From JAJPIG01 sp035531675 (GTDB lineage Bacteria; Desulfobacterota; Binatia; Binatales; Binataceae), in assembly GCA_035531675.1 (NCBI GenBank), contig DATKSL010000027.1, positions 62,001-126,000 on the forward strand: a stretch of 64,000 nucleotides of DNA. The letters run 5' to 3'. Below the pieces are notes generated by a model. That model was given only the letters and a program-made list of their open reading frames with translations, searched no databases and was not told the DNA's origin. The position numbers and the translations under genes are program-made. Shown here one piece after another: positions 1-8,977 of this stretch (its first letter is position 1; each line of letters begins with the position of its first letter).

Positions 1-2
1 CT

Positions 3-260
3 TTCACGCTGGTCGTGGTTGTGCCGCGCACCGGCAGCCGCCATCAGATCCGGGTTCACCTCGCCAACGCCGGCTATCCCATCGTCGGCGATACCCAATA
101 CGGCGGCCCGCCGGCCAGCGAGCTGCCGCCCGGCCGCTTCTGGCTTCATCTGGAGCAGATCGAGTTCGAATCGCCAGCCGGCGGACGAGTGATCGTCAAG
201 GCCCCGCTCCCGGCAGAGCTGCTCGCGGTGCTCGAGTCGGTAGATGGCGCGACGGTCTAG
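3..260 (+). CDS. RluA-family 23S/tRNA pseudouridine synthase, C-terminal end (5' truncated)
   Basis: Only the last 85 codons are present; the open frame runs off the left edge of the window. The peptide carries the RluA/RluD-family C-terminal signature TGSRHQIRVHLA followed by PIVGDTQYG, which in this family lies after the catalytic-Asp domain and helps shape the RNA-binding active site. The family isomerises uridine to pseudouridine in rRNA or tRNA; the target here cannot be told without the N-terminus. The catalytic Asp and any S4 domain would be upstream and are not visible. The gene ends 4 bp from the stop of the convergent gene on the other strand. Confidence 0.85.
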   Translation, partial: FTLVVVVPRTGSRHQIRVHLANAGYPIVGDTQYGGPPASELPPGRFWLHLEQIEFESPAGGRVIVKAPLPAELLAVLESVDGATV

Positions 261-264
261 CGGG

Positions 265-831
265 TCAGTTACAGGTGCATTGCGAGCACAAGCGGAACAC
301 CACCGCCCGCGACGAGCTGAGCAGTGCGAAGCCGGAGATACCCTGCGCCTGCAGGCTCGGCAGGCCGGGCTGGGTTTGTCCGGCGGTCGTGGGCGGCGCC
401 GGGGTCGGGAAGAAATGAAACACCGACGGCGGCACGTAGGCTGAGCTCGGCCGGCGATTGAAGTTGTAAGCGAGACAACTGTTGACTGCGGTCTGACGCG
501 CCGCGAAGTAGGTCGGCGCCTGCACCTTCCCCATCCATCGCGTCGGCGAAGCGGCTCCGAAGCAGCTGCAATAGAACTCTCGGGGCGTCGGAGCCGGGGT
601 CGCTTCCAAGCCGGTCGAAGCTCCTGGAGCCGGCGCCAGACGGGCAGCCGCAGGCGCCGCGACCGCCCCCGCGGCCGGCACCGCGCCCGGCGGCTGCGGC
701 GGCGCGGGCAGCGGCGCGGGTGGCGCTCCGAGCTGCGCCCAGACGTTGGCGCGGCGGGGCGCCGGGGCAAGCGTCAGGATGGCAACGGCGAGCACCACCA
801 TCAGCAGGGGGATGATTCTGAAGCTGCGCAC
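265..831 (-). CDS. Secreted hypothetical protein with Pro/Ala-rich linker and Cys-containing C-terminal region
   Basis: A 188-residue protein that I do not recognise. It begins with a basic residue and a hydrophobic stretch (about residues 4-24), consistent with a signal peptide or membrane anchor. Residues about 30-85 are a low-complexity Pro/Ala linker. The C-terminal half has a Cys pair in FYCSCF, a lone Cys in the middle and a Cys-rich end (CSQCTCN), suggesting disulfides or a bound metal outside the cytoplasm. It is convergent with the pseudouridine synthase gene and divergent from the TolC-family gene downstream. The antisense frame over part of it is shorter and lacks such features, so this strand was chosen. 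Confidence 0.6.
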   Translation of the reverse strand: MRSFRIIPLLMVVLAVAILTLAPAPRRANVWAQLGAPPAPLPAPPQPPGAVPAAGAVAAPAAARLAPAPGASTGLEATPAPTPREFYCSCFGAASPTRWMGKVQAPTYFAARQTAVNSCLAYNFNRRPSSAYVPPSVFHFFPTPAPPTTAGQTQPGLPSLQAQGISGFALLSSSRAVVFRLCSQCTCN

Positions 832-1037
832 CCGATCTTATCCTCTCGACACTCGCCGCGTTGTCACGAGATGGCTATAATCCGGAACCTATCGGCGTCT
901 TGCAAGCGCCTTCGATTCGCACCAATCGTGGCTGTGACGCGCAATTCTTGAGCGCAGGCCGGCGGATGACCATCTGGCAGAAACCGGACTGCCGACTTGA
1001 GACCGGCAGTTAGCTGGCTGACGACGGGAGAGGTTCT

Positions 1038-2891
1038 ATGACCCGCAGGAAACGTTCTCGATGCGCAGCGATGGTGGTGGCGTTGTCGGTGAACTGGTGC
1101 CTGGTAGCGATCGCCGCGGCGCCCGCGGTACCCGGGGTGACGGTTCCGGCGCCACCGTCCGCGCAGACGGCGGTGAACGCGACGGTGGGACCATCGGCCG
1201 CGGACCAGTTCGAGCACGGCACCTCGGTGATCTCATTGCCCGCTATCCTGGGCAACCAATGGTCACCCAAGGAGCGGGTTTCGCCCGAATCGATCATCGA
1301 TGAGCGGTTCCTGCGGACCACCGACAACACCGCCCATCGGCTCACCCTCAAGCAGGTGATCTACATCGCGCTCAGCAACAATCCGAGCGTGGCCGCAATT
1401 CGGCTGGGGCCGCCGAGCTCGACCGAGGGCGTGCGCAGCGCCAACGGCACCTTCGACCCCGACCTGCAGGCGACCGCCGATCAGATCAAGACCGTAATCC
1501 CGGCCACCACCTCGCTCGAGAGCGGCGGCGACGCGCTGTCGACCAAGAATTACGACTGGAACTTCTCGCTCATCAAGATTCTCGCTTCCACCAACGGCAC
1601 GCTGACCGCGACCTTCAACAACAGCCGCACCATCAGCAACAACAGCACCCAGACCATCAATCCTTTTTACAACAGCACGCTGGGAGTCTCGCTGTCGCAG
1701 CCGCTGCTGAGGAATTTCGGCTGGCGATTCGCGACCCTGACCGTGCGGCTGGCCGAATCCGCGCAGAAGCAGGCGCAGTGGCAGATGGCGCAGCAGCTCG
1801 AAGATTTCGTCTCGCGGGTGGGCTCCGATTACTGGGGCGTGGTGCAGGGCGAGGAGAACCTGCAAGTCGCGCAGGAGTCCCTCAAATTCAACCAGGACCT
1901 GGTGCGCCAGAACCATATCAGCGTGCGGGTCGGGACCATGGCGCCGCTCGATCTGCAGGAGGCGCAATCCGCCACGGCCACCGCCGCGGCCAACGTCTAT
2001 ACCGCCCAGGCGCAGCTGAAAACCGCGCGCGTCACGCTGCGCCAGGACGTGATGCTCAACCCCGAGCATACTTTCCTGCCCGCCGAAGTGGAGCCGGCCG
2101 ACCAACCGGTGCTGCCGGCGAAGGTCGACCAGAATGAGGAGCAGGCGCTCGAGACCGCAGTGCTTTACCAGCCTTCGCTGGGCGGCATGCGCGAGGCGAT
2201 CCGGACCGCGTTGATGCAGGTCAAGTTCCAGGAAAATCAGTTGCTGCCGCAGGTCAACCTGTCCGCCCAGATTGCCAACACCGGGATGGCCGGGGATGCG
2301 CAATGCGGCGCGGTCTTCGGCTCGACCAGCCCCAATTGCTTCAACCCCAGCCTCTCCGGCGCGCCGCCGCTCAACGGCGTCAAGCTGCCGTTCGAGGGCG
2401 ACTACGGCACGGTGCTCAACAAGCTGTTCAACTTCGGTTTCTACAACTACGCGATCATCTTCAATTATGAACGGCCGCTCGACAACGCGCTGGCCCGCTC
2501 CGCGCTGGCCCAGACGCGGGTCGGTTTCGAGCAGATCCGGATGCAGTATCGCGCGGCGCTGTCGCAGACCGTGGTGGCAGTGGAGAGCGCGTTGGCCAAC
2601 CTTCATGCCGACCTGAAGCGGGTCGACGCTACCACGCAGGCCACCTACTATGCGCGCCAGGCGCTGCATGACGAGCAGGTGCGCTTCCGGGTCGGGATGG
2701 CGACCACCCACGACCTGCTGCAATACGAAAATTCGCTGGTCACCGCCGAGGGTCAGGAGGTGCAGGCCAAGGTCGATCTGATGAACTCCTGGCTCGCGCT
2801 GGAGCATGCCAAGGGCACCCTGCTGCGGTCTTTCGATGTGCGCTTCCAGGTCGTCAATCCGCAAGAACACCCCTGGTACGCGACTTTCTGA
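1038..2891 (+). CDS. TolC-family outer membrane protein, first of a tandem pair
   Basis: A 617-residue outer-membrane efflux/secretion channel family protein. A signal peptide covers about residues 1-30. After an N-terminal extension of about 80 residues comes the start of the first TolC repeat (LTLKQVIYIALSNNPSVAA), then long Ala/Gln/Glu-rich helices typical of the periplasmic coiled-coil barrel (for example APLDLQEAQSA and MATTHDLLQYENSLV). The start ATG has a purine-rich GGGAGAGG site about 6 bp upstream. A TATAAT hexamer at 876-881 may be a -10 element, but no convincing -35 goes with it. The next gene begins 7 bp downstream and is a clear paralogue. No periplasmic adaptor or RND/ABC pump gene is adjacent, so the partner is unknown. 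It is larger than E. coli TolC because of the N-terminal extension. Confidence 0.9.
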   Translation: MTRRKRSRCAAMVVALSVNWCLVAIAAAPAVPGVTVPAPPSAQTAVNATVGPSAADQFEHGTSVISLPAILGNQWSPKERVSPESIIDERFLRTTDNTAHRLTLKQVIYIALSNNPSVAAIRLGPPSSTEGVRSANGTFDPDLQATADQIKTVIPATTSLESGGDALSTKNYDWNFSLIKILASTNGTLTATFNNSRTISNNSTQTINPFYNSTLGVSLSQPLLRNFGWRFATLTVRLAESAQKQAQWQMAQQLEDFVSRVGSDYWGVVQGEENLQVAQESLKFNQDLVRQNHISVRVGTMAPLDLQEAQSATATAAANVYTAQAQLKTARVTLRQDVMLNPEHTFLPAEVEPADQPVLPAKVDQNEEQALETAVLYQPSLGGMREAIRTALMQVKFQENQLLPQVNLSAQIANTGMAGDAQCGAVFGSTSPNCFNPSLSGAPPLNGVKLPFEGDYGTVLNKLFNFGFYNYAIIFNYERPLDNALARSALAQTRVGFEQIRMQYRAALSQTVVAVESALANLHADLKRVDATTQATYYARQALHDEQVRFRVGMATTHDLLQYENSLVTAEGQEVQAKVDLMNSWLALEHAKGTLLRSFDVRFQVVNPQEHPWYATF

Positions 2892-2898
2892 CGTCGTC

Positions 2899-4812
2899 AT
2901 GCGGGGGCTCGATATCGTCGTTCATCTGACGCTGCGCCGGGCGGCCGCGCTGATCTGTCTGCTCGGCGTGAGCCTGCTCGCGGGGCGTGGTTATTGTCAG
3001 GGGCCGTCGGGCCCGACCCCGGGCGCATCGCCGTCGCCGGCCGCGATCCTCGCGGCGCGCCCTGCCCTGGCGCCGAGCGTGGGCGCGCAGTCGCCGCCCG
3101 ATGTAAACGTCAAGCCGTCGGCCGCAAACAATTTCCATGTCGACGACTCGGTCTTCTCGGTGCCGAGCGTCCTGCTGCATCAATGGTCGGTGGCCGAACA
3201 GATAATACCGGAAGGGATTATCAGCGAACCGTTTCTGCATACCGTCGATCTCGAAACCAGTTCGTTGACGCTCAAGCAGGCGATTTACCTGGCGGTCGAG
3301 AACAACCCGACCGTCAAGGCCGAGCAACTGGACCCGGTGGCGGGGAGCGAGGGGGTCAGGATGGCGTACGGCGCCTTCGATCCGGACCTGCTGGCGACCC
3401 TCGATGTCACCAAATCCGTCACGCCCGCACAGAGCACTATCGTCGCCCGCGGCGGCCGGCTCTCGACCAAGAACTACGACTGGAACTTTACCCTCAACAA
3501 GCTGCTGACCACGACCAACGGCGTCCTGAGCCTGCGCTTCGACAACGATCGGCAGGTCACCAATAACTTTTTCGTCACGATTAATCCGGCCTACAGCAGC
3601 TCGCTGACGATGTCCCTGAACCAGCCGCTGCTGCGCAACTTCGGCATGAGCTTCGCCACCCTGAACGTCCGCATGGCGGAGTCGGGCCAAATCCAGTCGC
3701 AGTGGAATTATGCCCAGCAGCTCGAAAACTTCGTGCGCCAGGTTGCCAATGATTACTGGAACGTGGTGCTCAACGAAGAGAACCTGCGGGTCGATGCGGA
3801 GGCGCTGAAGTTCGACCAGGACCTGGTGCGCCAGAATTCGATCAGTCTCAAGGTCGGCACGCTGGCGCCGATCGACCTGCAGGAGGCGCAATCGGCCGCC
3901 GCCACCACGCAAGCCAACCTCTACTCCGCCCAGGCGGGTCTCAAGACGGCACGCGAGGTTCTGCGCCAGGACGTGATGCTGAATCCAACGCATACTTTTC
4001 TGCCGCGCCGCATCGAACCGGCCCAGGCGCCGAATCCCGACGAGCCGGTTACGGTCGAAGAGGAACGCTCGTTGGAGAAGGCGGTGGAATACCGGCCGGC
4101 GCTGGCCGCGATGCGCGAGGCGGTGCGCACGGCGGAGTACCAAATCAGGTTCCAGGCTAACCAGTTGCTGCCCCAATTCGACCTCAACGCGCAGTTCGGC
4201 CTGAGCTCGCTCGGCGGCGATGCGCTGTGCGGCTCGGCCATCGGACTGCCGCCCTCGGAGCTCAATTGCATCAGCCCGCAGGAGCCGACCGGCGGCTTCA
4301 TGCTGCCGTTCAGCGGCGCCTACGCGGCCACGCTCAACCGCATGTTCGGCACGCGCTTCTACAACTACGGGGTCCAGTTCGTGTTTGAGTTGCCGCTGGA
4401 CAATGCGCCGATCAGGGCGGCGCTGGCCCAGGCCCGCATCGGTTATGCGCAGGCTCGGATGCAGTATCGCGATGAGCTTTCGCGGGTCGTGGTCGAAGTC
4501 GAGAACTCGCTCGCCAACCTGACCGCGGCGATTCGCAGGGTCAAGGCGACGCATGCAGCGACCGAGTATGCCCGCCAGTCGCTACACGACGAGCAGGTGC
4601 GCTTCCGGGTCGGGATGGCAACCACGCACGACCTGCTGCAATACCAGAACGCGCTGGTCAGCGCCGAGGGCCAGGAGGTGGTGGCCGACGTCGACCTCGA
4701 AAACGCCAAGGTCGAGCTGCGCCATGCGGACGGCACCCTGCTGGAGCGCTACCAGATCAAATTCCAGGTACAGAATCCGAAAGAGGCGCGGCCCTGGTAC
4801 GCGATGTTCTGA
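2899..4812 (+). CDS. TolC-family outer membrane protein, second of a tandem pair
   Basis: A 637-residue paralogue of the preceding gene. The chosen ATG lies 7 bp after the upstream stop and opens on a signal peptide (VVHLTLRRAAALICLLGVSL, then cleavage near GYCQG); an earlier in-frame ATG lies inside the upstream gene and was rejected. The protein has the same architecture: Pro/Ala linker, a conserved VFSVPSVLLHQWS extension block, first TolC repeat (LTLKQAIYLAVENNP), APIDLQEAQSA helix, a small disulfide-like Cys pair (DALCGSAIGLPPSELNC) and a second repeat ending DEQVRFRVGMATTHDLLQY. The two genes surely form one operon and may assemble as homo- or hetero-trimers. Its stop is 10 bp from the stop of the convergent SnoaL-like gene. 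Confidence 0.9.
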   Translation: MRGLDIVVHLTLRRAAALICLLGVSLLAGRGYCQGPSGPTPGASPSPAAILAARPALAPSVGAQSPPDVNVKPSAANNFHVDDSVFSVPSVLLHQWSVAEQIIPEGIISEPFLHTVDLETSSLTLKQAIYLAVENNPTVKAEQLDPVAGSEGVRMAYGAFDPDLLATLDVTKSVTPAQSTIVARGGRLSTKNYDWNFTLNKLLTTTNGVLSLRFDNDRQVTNNFFVTINPAYSSSLTMSLNQPLLRNFGMSFATLNVRMAESGQIQSQWNYAQQLENFVRQVANDYWNVVLNEENLRVDAEALKFDQDLVRQNSISLKVGTLAPIDLQEAQSAAATTQANLYSAQAGLKTAREVLRQDVMLNPTHTFLPRRIEPAQAPNPDEPVTVEEERSLEKAVEYRPALAAMREAVRTAEYQIRFQANQLLPQFDLNAQFGLSSLGGDALCGSAIGLPPSELNCISPQEPTGGFMLPFSGAYAATLNRMFGTRFYNYGVQFVFELPLDNAPIRAALAQARIGYAQARMQYRDELSRVVVEVENSLANLTAAIRRVKATHAATEYARQSLHDEQVRFRVGMATTHDLLQYQNALVSAEGQEVVADVDLENAKVELRHADGTLLERYQIKFQVQNPKEARPWYAMF

Positions 4813-4822
4813 CGCCCCTGCC

Positions 4823-5266
4823 TCAGCGAATCCCCGCCGCGGCGGGCAGCGCGTCGAGGAAGACCTCCCGGCGCTCGAATTTCCAGCTCTCGCCGTAGCG
4901 CCGCAGACGATCGCGATAATGGCCGAGCGCGGCTAGCGCCGCCCGGCCGTCCTTGCAATGGTAGTAGGTGAAGTAGCAGATGCCGGTGGCGTGGTCGCCT
5001 TCGACCTGGAAGCTCAGGTTGCTGTTGTTATGCAGCACCTTGGCCCCGCCCAGCGACTCCTTGTAGAGGTCGACGAAACGCCTGAGCGCGTCGTGCCCGA
5101 CATAATTCCCGAAGCGGGGACTGTCGAACGCCGCGTCCTCGGCAAAGCACTCCAGCCAGCCGGCGAAATCCGCGTGATCCAGCGCGATCGAGTAGCGGGC
5201 ATAGAGCTCGCGGATCTCCTCGCGGTCCTGCCAGCTACAGGCCATGCTTGCCATGATTTCCCCCAA
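4823..5266 (-). CDS. SnoaL-like / NTF2-fold protein
   Basis: A 147-residue protein of the SnoaL_4 / NTF2-like fold. It has the opening helix DREEIRELYARYSIALDHADF, the WLECFAEDAAFDS strand-turn and the later FTYYHCKDGRAALAALGHYRDRLRR segment typical of this family. Members include polyketide cyclases, ketosteroid isomerase-like enzymes and dehydratases, and the actual reaction cannot be read from the sequence. It lies 34 bp downstream of CoA-transferase 1 on the same strand, so it probably acts on a CoA-linked or related substrate in the same pathway. Start sites at 5266, 5254 and 5245 are all possible. Confidence 0.8.
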   Translation of the reverse strand: MGEIMASMACSWQDREEIRELYARYSIALDHADFAGWLECFAEDAAFDSPRFGNYVGHDALRRFVDLYKESLGGAKVLHNNSNLSFQVEGDHATGICYFTYYHCKDGRAALAALGHYRDRLRRYGESWKFERREVFLDALPAAAGIR

Positions 5267-5300
5267 GCCGCCGATTGCGGCGGTGCCCCCGACGTTGAAC

Positions 5301-6509
5301 CTAGATCACACCCGACTCACGCAGCCGCGCGACCTCCGTCCAATCGTAGCCCAGCATCTCGACCAGGATCTGTTCGGTATGCTCCCCGAGCTCGGGCGCG
5401 ACGCCGCGCGACTCGCCGGGCGTGGCGCTGAACCGTATCGGCATCCCGAGCACTTTCATCGGACCGCGCCGCGGATGCTCGTAATCCACCACGTAACGGT
5501 TGGCGATCACCTGCGGATCGCTGGGCAGTTCGGCGATGGTGTTGACGATGCTGTAGATGAAGTCGCCGCCGCGATCGAGGATCTCGGTCCATTCCTGGCG
5601 CGGCCTGGTGGCGAAGGTCCGATCGAGAATCGCGTTGACCTCGCGCGCATGCTTGCCGCGCGACAGCATGTCGGCGTAACGCGGATCCTCGGCCAGTTCA
5701 TCGAGCCCGACCGTGTGGCAGAAATCCTTCCAGTAGCGATCGGGCTGCAGCATGCCCAGGCATAGCCAGCCGCCGTCGGCGCATCGGTAATGATTCCACA
5801 GCGGATTGTAGGCCTCTTCGCGCGCGCGCCGCGGCATCTCCTGGCCGCCGATCAGCACCGAGGAGACGTTCAGTCCCTGTAGCGCCATCATCGAACCCAG
5901 GTGCGACGCGTCGACCTCCTGGCCGATTCCATAGCGCTCGCGGGCCAGCAGCGCCGTGATGACGCCGTAGGCCACCATGATGCCGCCCATCTGATCGGCG
6001 ATGCCGCCGTAGATGTAGGTCGGCGGCGAATCGGGAGCGCCCACCGCGTTCATCACCCCCGAACGCGCCTGACCGAGATAATCGAACGATGGCCGGTTGC
6101 TTTCCGGTCCTTCCGGCCCATACCCCGAGGCGCTCGCATAGACCAGCCGCGGATTGTGCGCCCGCAGGTCGTCGTAGGCGAGCCCCAGCCGGGCCGCGAC
6201 CCCCTGGCGAAAATTCTGGATGAAGACGTCGCTCTTGGCGACCAGTCGATAGATGATCTCGCGGGCTTCGGGATGCTTGAGGTTGAGCGCGAGGCTTTGC
6301 TTGTGGCGATTGTTGGTCTCGAAGTAGAAGCCGCCGGGCGAGAGCGCCCCGCTGCCACCCGAAAGCAGTCCGCGGCCGGGGTCGCCGCGCTCGGGCTCTT
6401 CGAGCTTGATCACCTCGGCGCCCAGGTCGCCCAGCATCGCAGTCGATACCGGTCCCTGCTGCCAGATCGTCCAATCGATGACGCGGATGCCTTCTAACGG
6501 CGCTTTCAC
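5301..6509 (-). CDS. CaiB/BaiF family III CoA-transferase (1 of 3)
   Basis: A 402-residue family III CoA-transferase, full length for the family. The N-terminal nucleotide-fold motif LGDLGAEVIKLEEPERGD is clear, as is the FIQNFRQG CoA-binding segment. The catalytic Asp that forms the acyl anhydride should be Asp172 in GGIADQMGG. Family members move CoA between carboxylic acids (formate/oxalate, carnitine, bile acids, aromatic acids); the substrate here is unknown. It is divergent from comF and followed by the SnoaL-like gene, suggesting a two-gene catabolic unit. It is much less like the AMACR-type paralogue at 47657-48859. Confidence 0.9.
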   Translation of the reverse strand: MKAPLEGIRVIDWTIWQQGPVSTAMLGDLGAEVIKLEEPERGDPGRGLLSGGSGALSPGGFYFETNNRHKQSLALNLKHPEAREIIYRLVAKSDVFIQNFRQGVAARLGLAYDDLRAHNPRLVYASASGYGPEGPESNRPSFDYLGQARSGVMNAVGAPDSPPTYIYGGIADQMGGIMVAYGVITALLARERYGIGQEVDASHLGSMMALQGLNVSSVLIGGQEMPRRAREEAYNPLWNHYRCADGGWLCLGMLQPDRYWKDFCHTVGLDELAEDPRYADMLSRGKHAREVNAILDRTFATRPRQEWTEILDRGGDFIYSIVNTIAELPSDPQVIANRYVVDYEHPRRGPMKVLGMPIRFSATPGESRGVAPELGEHTEQILVEMLGYDWTEVARLRESGVI

Positions 6510-6609
6510 GCCCCCGAATATAACACCATCGGATGGCGGTCGTGCATCCCGCCACAGCCCGGTTTTTTCGCTCCGGATTCAATCGCCGCGTCAATCGGCT
6601 ATCATTGAG

Positions 6610-7347
6610 ATGGCGATGCTGAACGCGCTGCTTAACTTCGTCTATCCGCCGAATTGCCCGGCCTGCGGCATCCGCCTGCCGATCGAGACCGAGCGCTGCA
6701 TCTGCGCGGCCTGTATCGCAAAGATCGAGCGCATCGTGGAGCCGTTCTGTTCGATCTGCGGCGAACCGCTGCGCCCGGCCTCCATGGACGAGTCCGGCCA
6801 ATGTCTGCGCTGCCGCGCTTCGGCCCGGCGGTTTCGCAGCGCGCGTTCGGCGGCCCGCTACGATCCGAGTTCGGAGGTCGCGCCGGGGGCGCTCGGCGTG
6901 ATCATTCGCCGTCACAAGTACGGCCTCGATCAGTCGTTGACCCGCGCCATGGCCGAATGTCTCGGCGCTACCCTGCCCTACGTGCGCGGCGAGCATGATC
7001 TCGTGGTGCCCGTTCCGCTCCATCGCGCGCGCTTGCGCTGGCGCGGGTTCAACCAGGCTGCCCTGCTCGGTATCGAGGTGGCGCGTCGGCTCGGCTGCGC
7101 TTTCGACGCCGGCTGCCTGGAACGGGTGCGGGCCACGCCGCCGCAGACCGCGCGCGACCATGGCGCTCGCCGGCGCAACGTCCGGCGCGCCTTTCGCGCC
7201 ATCGATCGCGGCCGCCTGCGCGGCCACCGCGTGCTACTGGTCGACGATGTGATGACCACCGGCGCCACCGCTGACGAATGCGCCGAGGTGCTGCTCGCCG
7301 CGGGCGCGCGTACCGTCGACGTCTTTACCCTTGCGCGAGCGCTGTGA
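6610..7347 (+). CDS. comF: ComF family protein (phosphoribosyltransferase-fold)
   Basis: A 245-residue ComF-family protein. It carries an N-terminal four-Cys-pair zinc-binding region (CPAC, CAAC, CSIC, CLRC) and then a type I phosphoribosyltransferase domain with the PRPP loop VLLVDDVMTTGATADE near residue 210. ComF is needed for DNA uptake in naturally competent bacteria; many genomes keep it without obvious competence. The start was placed at the ATG opening MAMLNALLNFVYPPNCPACG, because upstream codons lie over the divergent CoA-transferase gene. The stop overlaps the GTG start of the next gene by 4 bp (GTGA), so the two are translationally coupled. Confidence 0.88.
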   Translation: MAMLNALLNFVYPPNCPACGIRLPIETERCICAACIAKIERIVEPFCSICGEPLRPASMDESGQCLRCRASARRFRSARSAARYDPSSEVAPGALGVIIRRHKYGLDQSLTRAMAECLGATLPYVRGEHDLVVPVPLHRARLRWRGFNQAALLGIEVARRLGCAFDAGCLERVRATPPQTARDHGARRRNVRRAFRAIDRGRLRGHRVLLVDDVMTTGATADECAEVLLAAGARTVDVFTLARAL

Positions 7348-7910
7348 GCTTCGCCGAGCGCGCAGACCACGATCGCCGCTTCGCCGGACGCGCGCCCGGC
7401 GCGCCCGAACCATTTTTCGATGAGATGCTGCCGTTGCTTGCGCGCGGGCTGGCCCTCGACGTCGCGGCCGGAACCGGACGCCACAGCCTTGCGCTGGCGC
7501 GCGCCGGCATGAAGGTGGTCGCGATCGATCATTCAGCGACGGCGCTCGAAACCCTGGCGCGGACCGCGCGCGCCGCGCGCCTGGCAATATGGCCGATCGT
7601 CGCAGAGCTTGAGAACTTCCCGATCGGTGCGGAACAATACGATCTGGTGGTGAATATTAACTTCCTGGACCGGACGCTGATGCCGGCTCTCAAGCGTGCG
7701 CTGAGGCCCGGCGGTCACATGCTTTTCGACACCTTCCTCGTCGATCAGGCCGCGCTCGGCCATCCGCGCAACCCCGACTACCTGCTCGGCCATTACGAGT
7801 TGCGCGATCTGCTCGACGGCTTAACGCTGCTGCGCTACCGCGAGGGACTGACGGTCTATGCCGACGGCGCCCAGGCCTGGCGCGCCGCAGCGTTGGCGCG
7901 CAGGGGCTGA
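7344..7910 (+). CDS. Class I SAM-dependent methyltransferase (TehB/UbiE-like)
   Basis: A 188-residue methyltransferase. Motif I is LDVAAGTGRHSLALARAG, followed by the acidic loop KVVAIDHS and motif IV-like YDLVVNINFLDR; the C-terminal GGHMLFDTF strand is also typical. The GTG start overlaps the comF stop (GTGA), and longer starts would extend into comF. The substrate is unknown; TehB-type enzymes methylate small thiophilic or metalloid compounds. It sits between comF and purM, 4 bp before purM, so it is part of the same transcription unit. Confidence 0.8.
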   Translation: MSFAERADHDRRFAGRAPGAPEPFFDEMLPLLARGLALDVAAGTGRHSLALARAGMKVVAIDHSATALETLARTARAARLAIWPIVAELENFPIGAEQYDLVVNINFLDRTLMPALKRALRPGGHMLFDTFLVDQAALGHPRNPDYLLGHYELRDLLDGLTLLRYREGLTVYADGAQAWRAAALARRG

Positions 7911-7914
7911 CGGG

Positions 7915-8952
7915 ATGGCGAAGCGTCTCGATTACAAAGCCGCCGGCGTCGATATCGATCTGAAGGAGCGGCTGATTCCGCTGTTTCGACGGATCGCGCG
8001 CTCGACCACGCGCCCCGAGGTGCTCGACGGCATCGGCGGTTTCGGCGCGCTGATCAAGCTCGCGCGTTTCACTTCGGTCCGCTCGCCCGTGCTGGTGGCC
8101 GGCACCGACGGCGTCGGCACCAAGCTCAAGATCGCGTTCGCCACCGGCCGGCACGACACGGTCGGGATCGACTGCGTCGCGATGTGCGTCAACGACATCA
8201 TTTGCCACGCCGCCCGGCCGCTGTTTTTTCTCGATTACATCGGCGCCGGCAGCCTCGACGCGCGGGTCGCCCGCGACCTGGTGAGCGGCATCGCGCACGG
8301 CTGCCGCCAGGCCGGGATGAGCCTCGTCGGCGGCGAGACCGCGCAGATGCCCGGTATCTATCGGCGCGGCGAATACGACCTGGTGGGGTTTGCGGTCGGG
8401 CTCGCCGAGCGGGCGCGTATCCCGTCACCGCGCGCGGTGCGGGCCGGCGATCTGCTGGTCGGACTCGCTTCGAGCGGGTTGCATTCCAACGGCTTCTCAC
8501 TGGCGCGCAAGGTGCTGCTCGAACGCTCACGGCTGCGGCTCGACGCCCATATCGACGAGCTCGGCTGCACGCTCGGCGAGGAGCTGCTGCGGCCGACGCG
8601 AATCTATGCGACGGTGGTCGCGGCGCTGTTCCGCCGCTTCCATCTCAAAGGTCTCGCCAACATCACCGGCGGTGGCATAATCGAGAATCTGCCGCGCGCG
8701 CTGCCGGCCGGCCTGCGTGCTATTGTCCATCGCGGAAGCTGGCCGGTGCCGCCGATCTTCAGCATCATCGAGCAGCGCGGCCGTATCGAGCGCATCGAAA
8801 TGGATCGCACCTTCAACAACGGCCTGGGGATGATCGCGATCGTGCCGCCGGGCGAGGCCCAGGCGATGCTGCGCTATCTGCGCACCCGGCGCCAGCCCGC
8901 GTCGATCGTGGGCGAGATCGCGCGCGGCCGGCGCGGCGTGCGGCTGGTCTGA
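7915..8952 (+). CDS. purM: Phosphoribosylformylglycinamidine cyclo-ligase
   Basis: A 345-residue AIR synthetase that closes the imidazole ring in purine biosynthesis using ATP. Diagnostic segments are GTDGVGTKLKIAF, VNDIICHAARPLFFLDYI, GGETAQMPGIY and GLHSNGFSLARK, followed by NITGGGIIENLPR; the length is normal. The ATG at 7915 was chosen because it gives the family-typical N-terminus (MAKRLDYKAAGVDID) and lies just after the methyltransferase stop. It is followed 25 bp later by purN, the common purM-purN arrangement. Confidence 0.97.
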   Translation: MAKRLDYKAAGVDIDLKERLIPLFRRIARSTTRPEVLDGIGGFGALIKLARFTSVRSPVLVAGTDGVGTKLKIAFATGRHDTVGIDCVAMCVNDIICHAARPLFFLDYIGAGSLDARVARDLVSGIAHGCRQAGMSLVGGETAQMPGIYRRGEYDLVGFAVGLAERARIPSPRAVRAGDLLVGLASSGLHSNGFSLARKVLLERSRLRLDAHIDELGCTLGEELLRPTRIYATVVAALFRRFHLKGLANITGGGIIENLPRALPAGLRAIVHRGSWPVPPIFSIIEQRGRIERIEMDRTFNNGLGMIAIVPPGEAQAMLRYLRTRRQPASIVGEIARGRRGVRLV

Positions 8953-8977
8953 GCGACGAGGTCTGGCGGACGCCATC

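Noticed and set aside
861..881. TTGTCA (861) and TATAAT (876) as a promoter for the first TolC gene
   Set aside because: The spacing is only 9 bp, far from the normal 17, so only the -10-like hexamer is noted.
1263..2900. A 545-codon open frame antisense to the first TolC-family gene
   Set aside because: Arg/His/Gln-rich translation with no domain; a typical shadow of a high-GC gene. The plus strand has clear TolC motifs.
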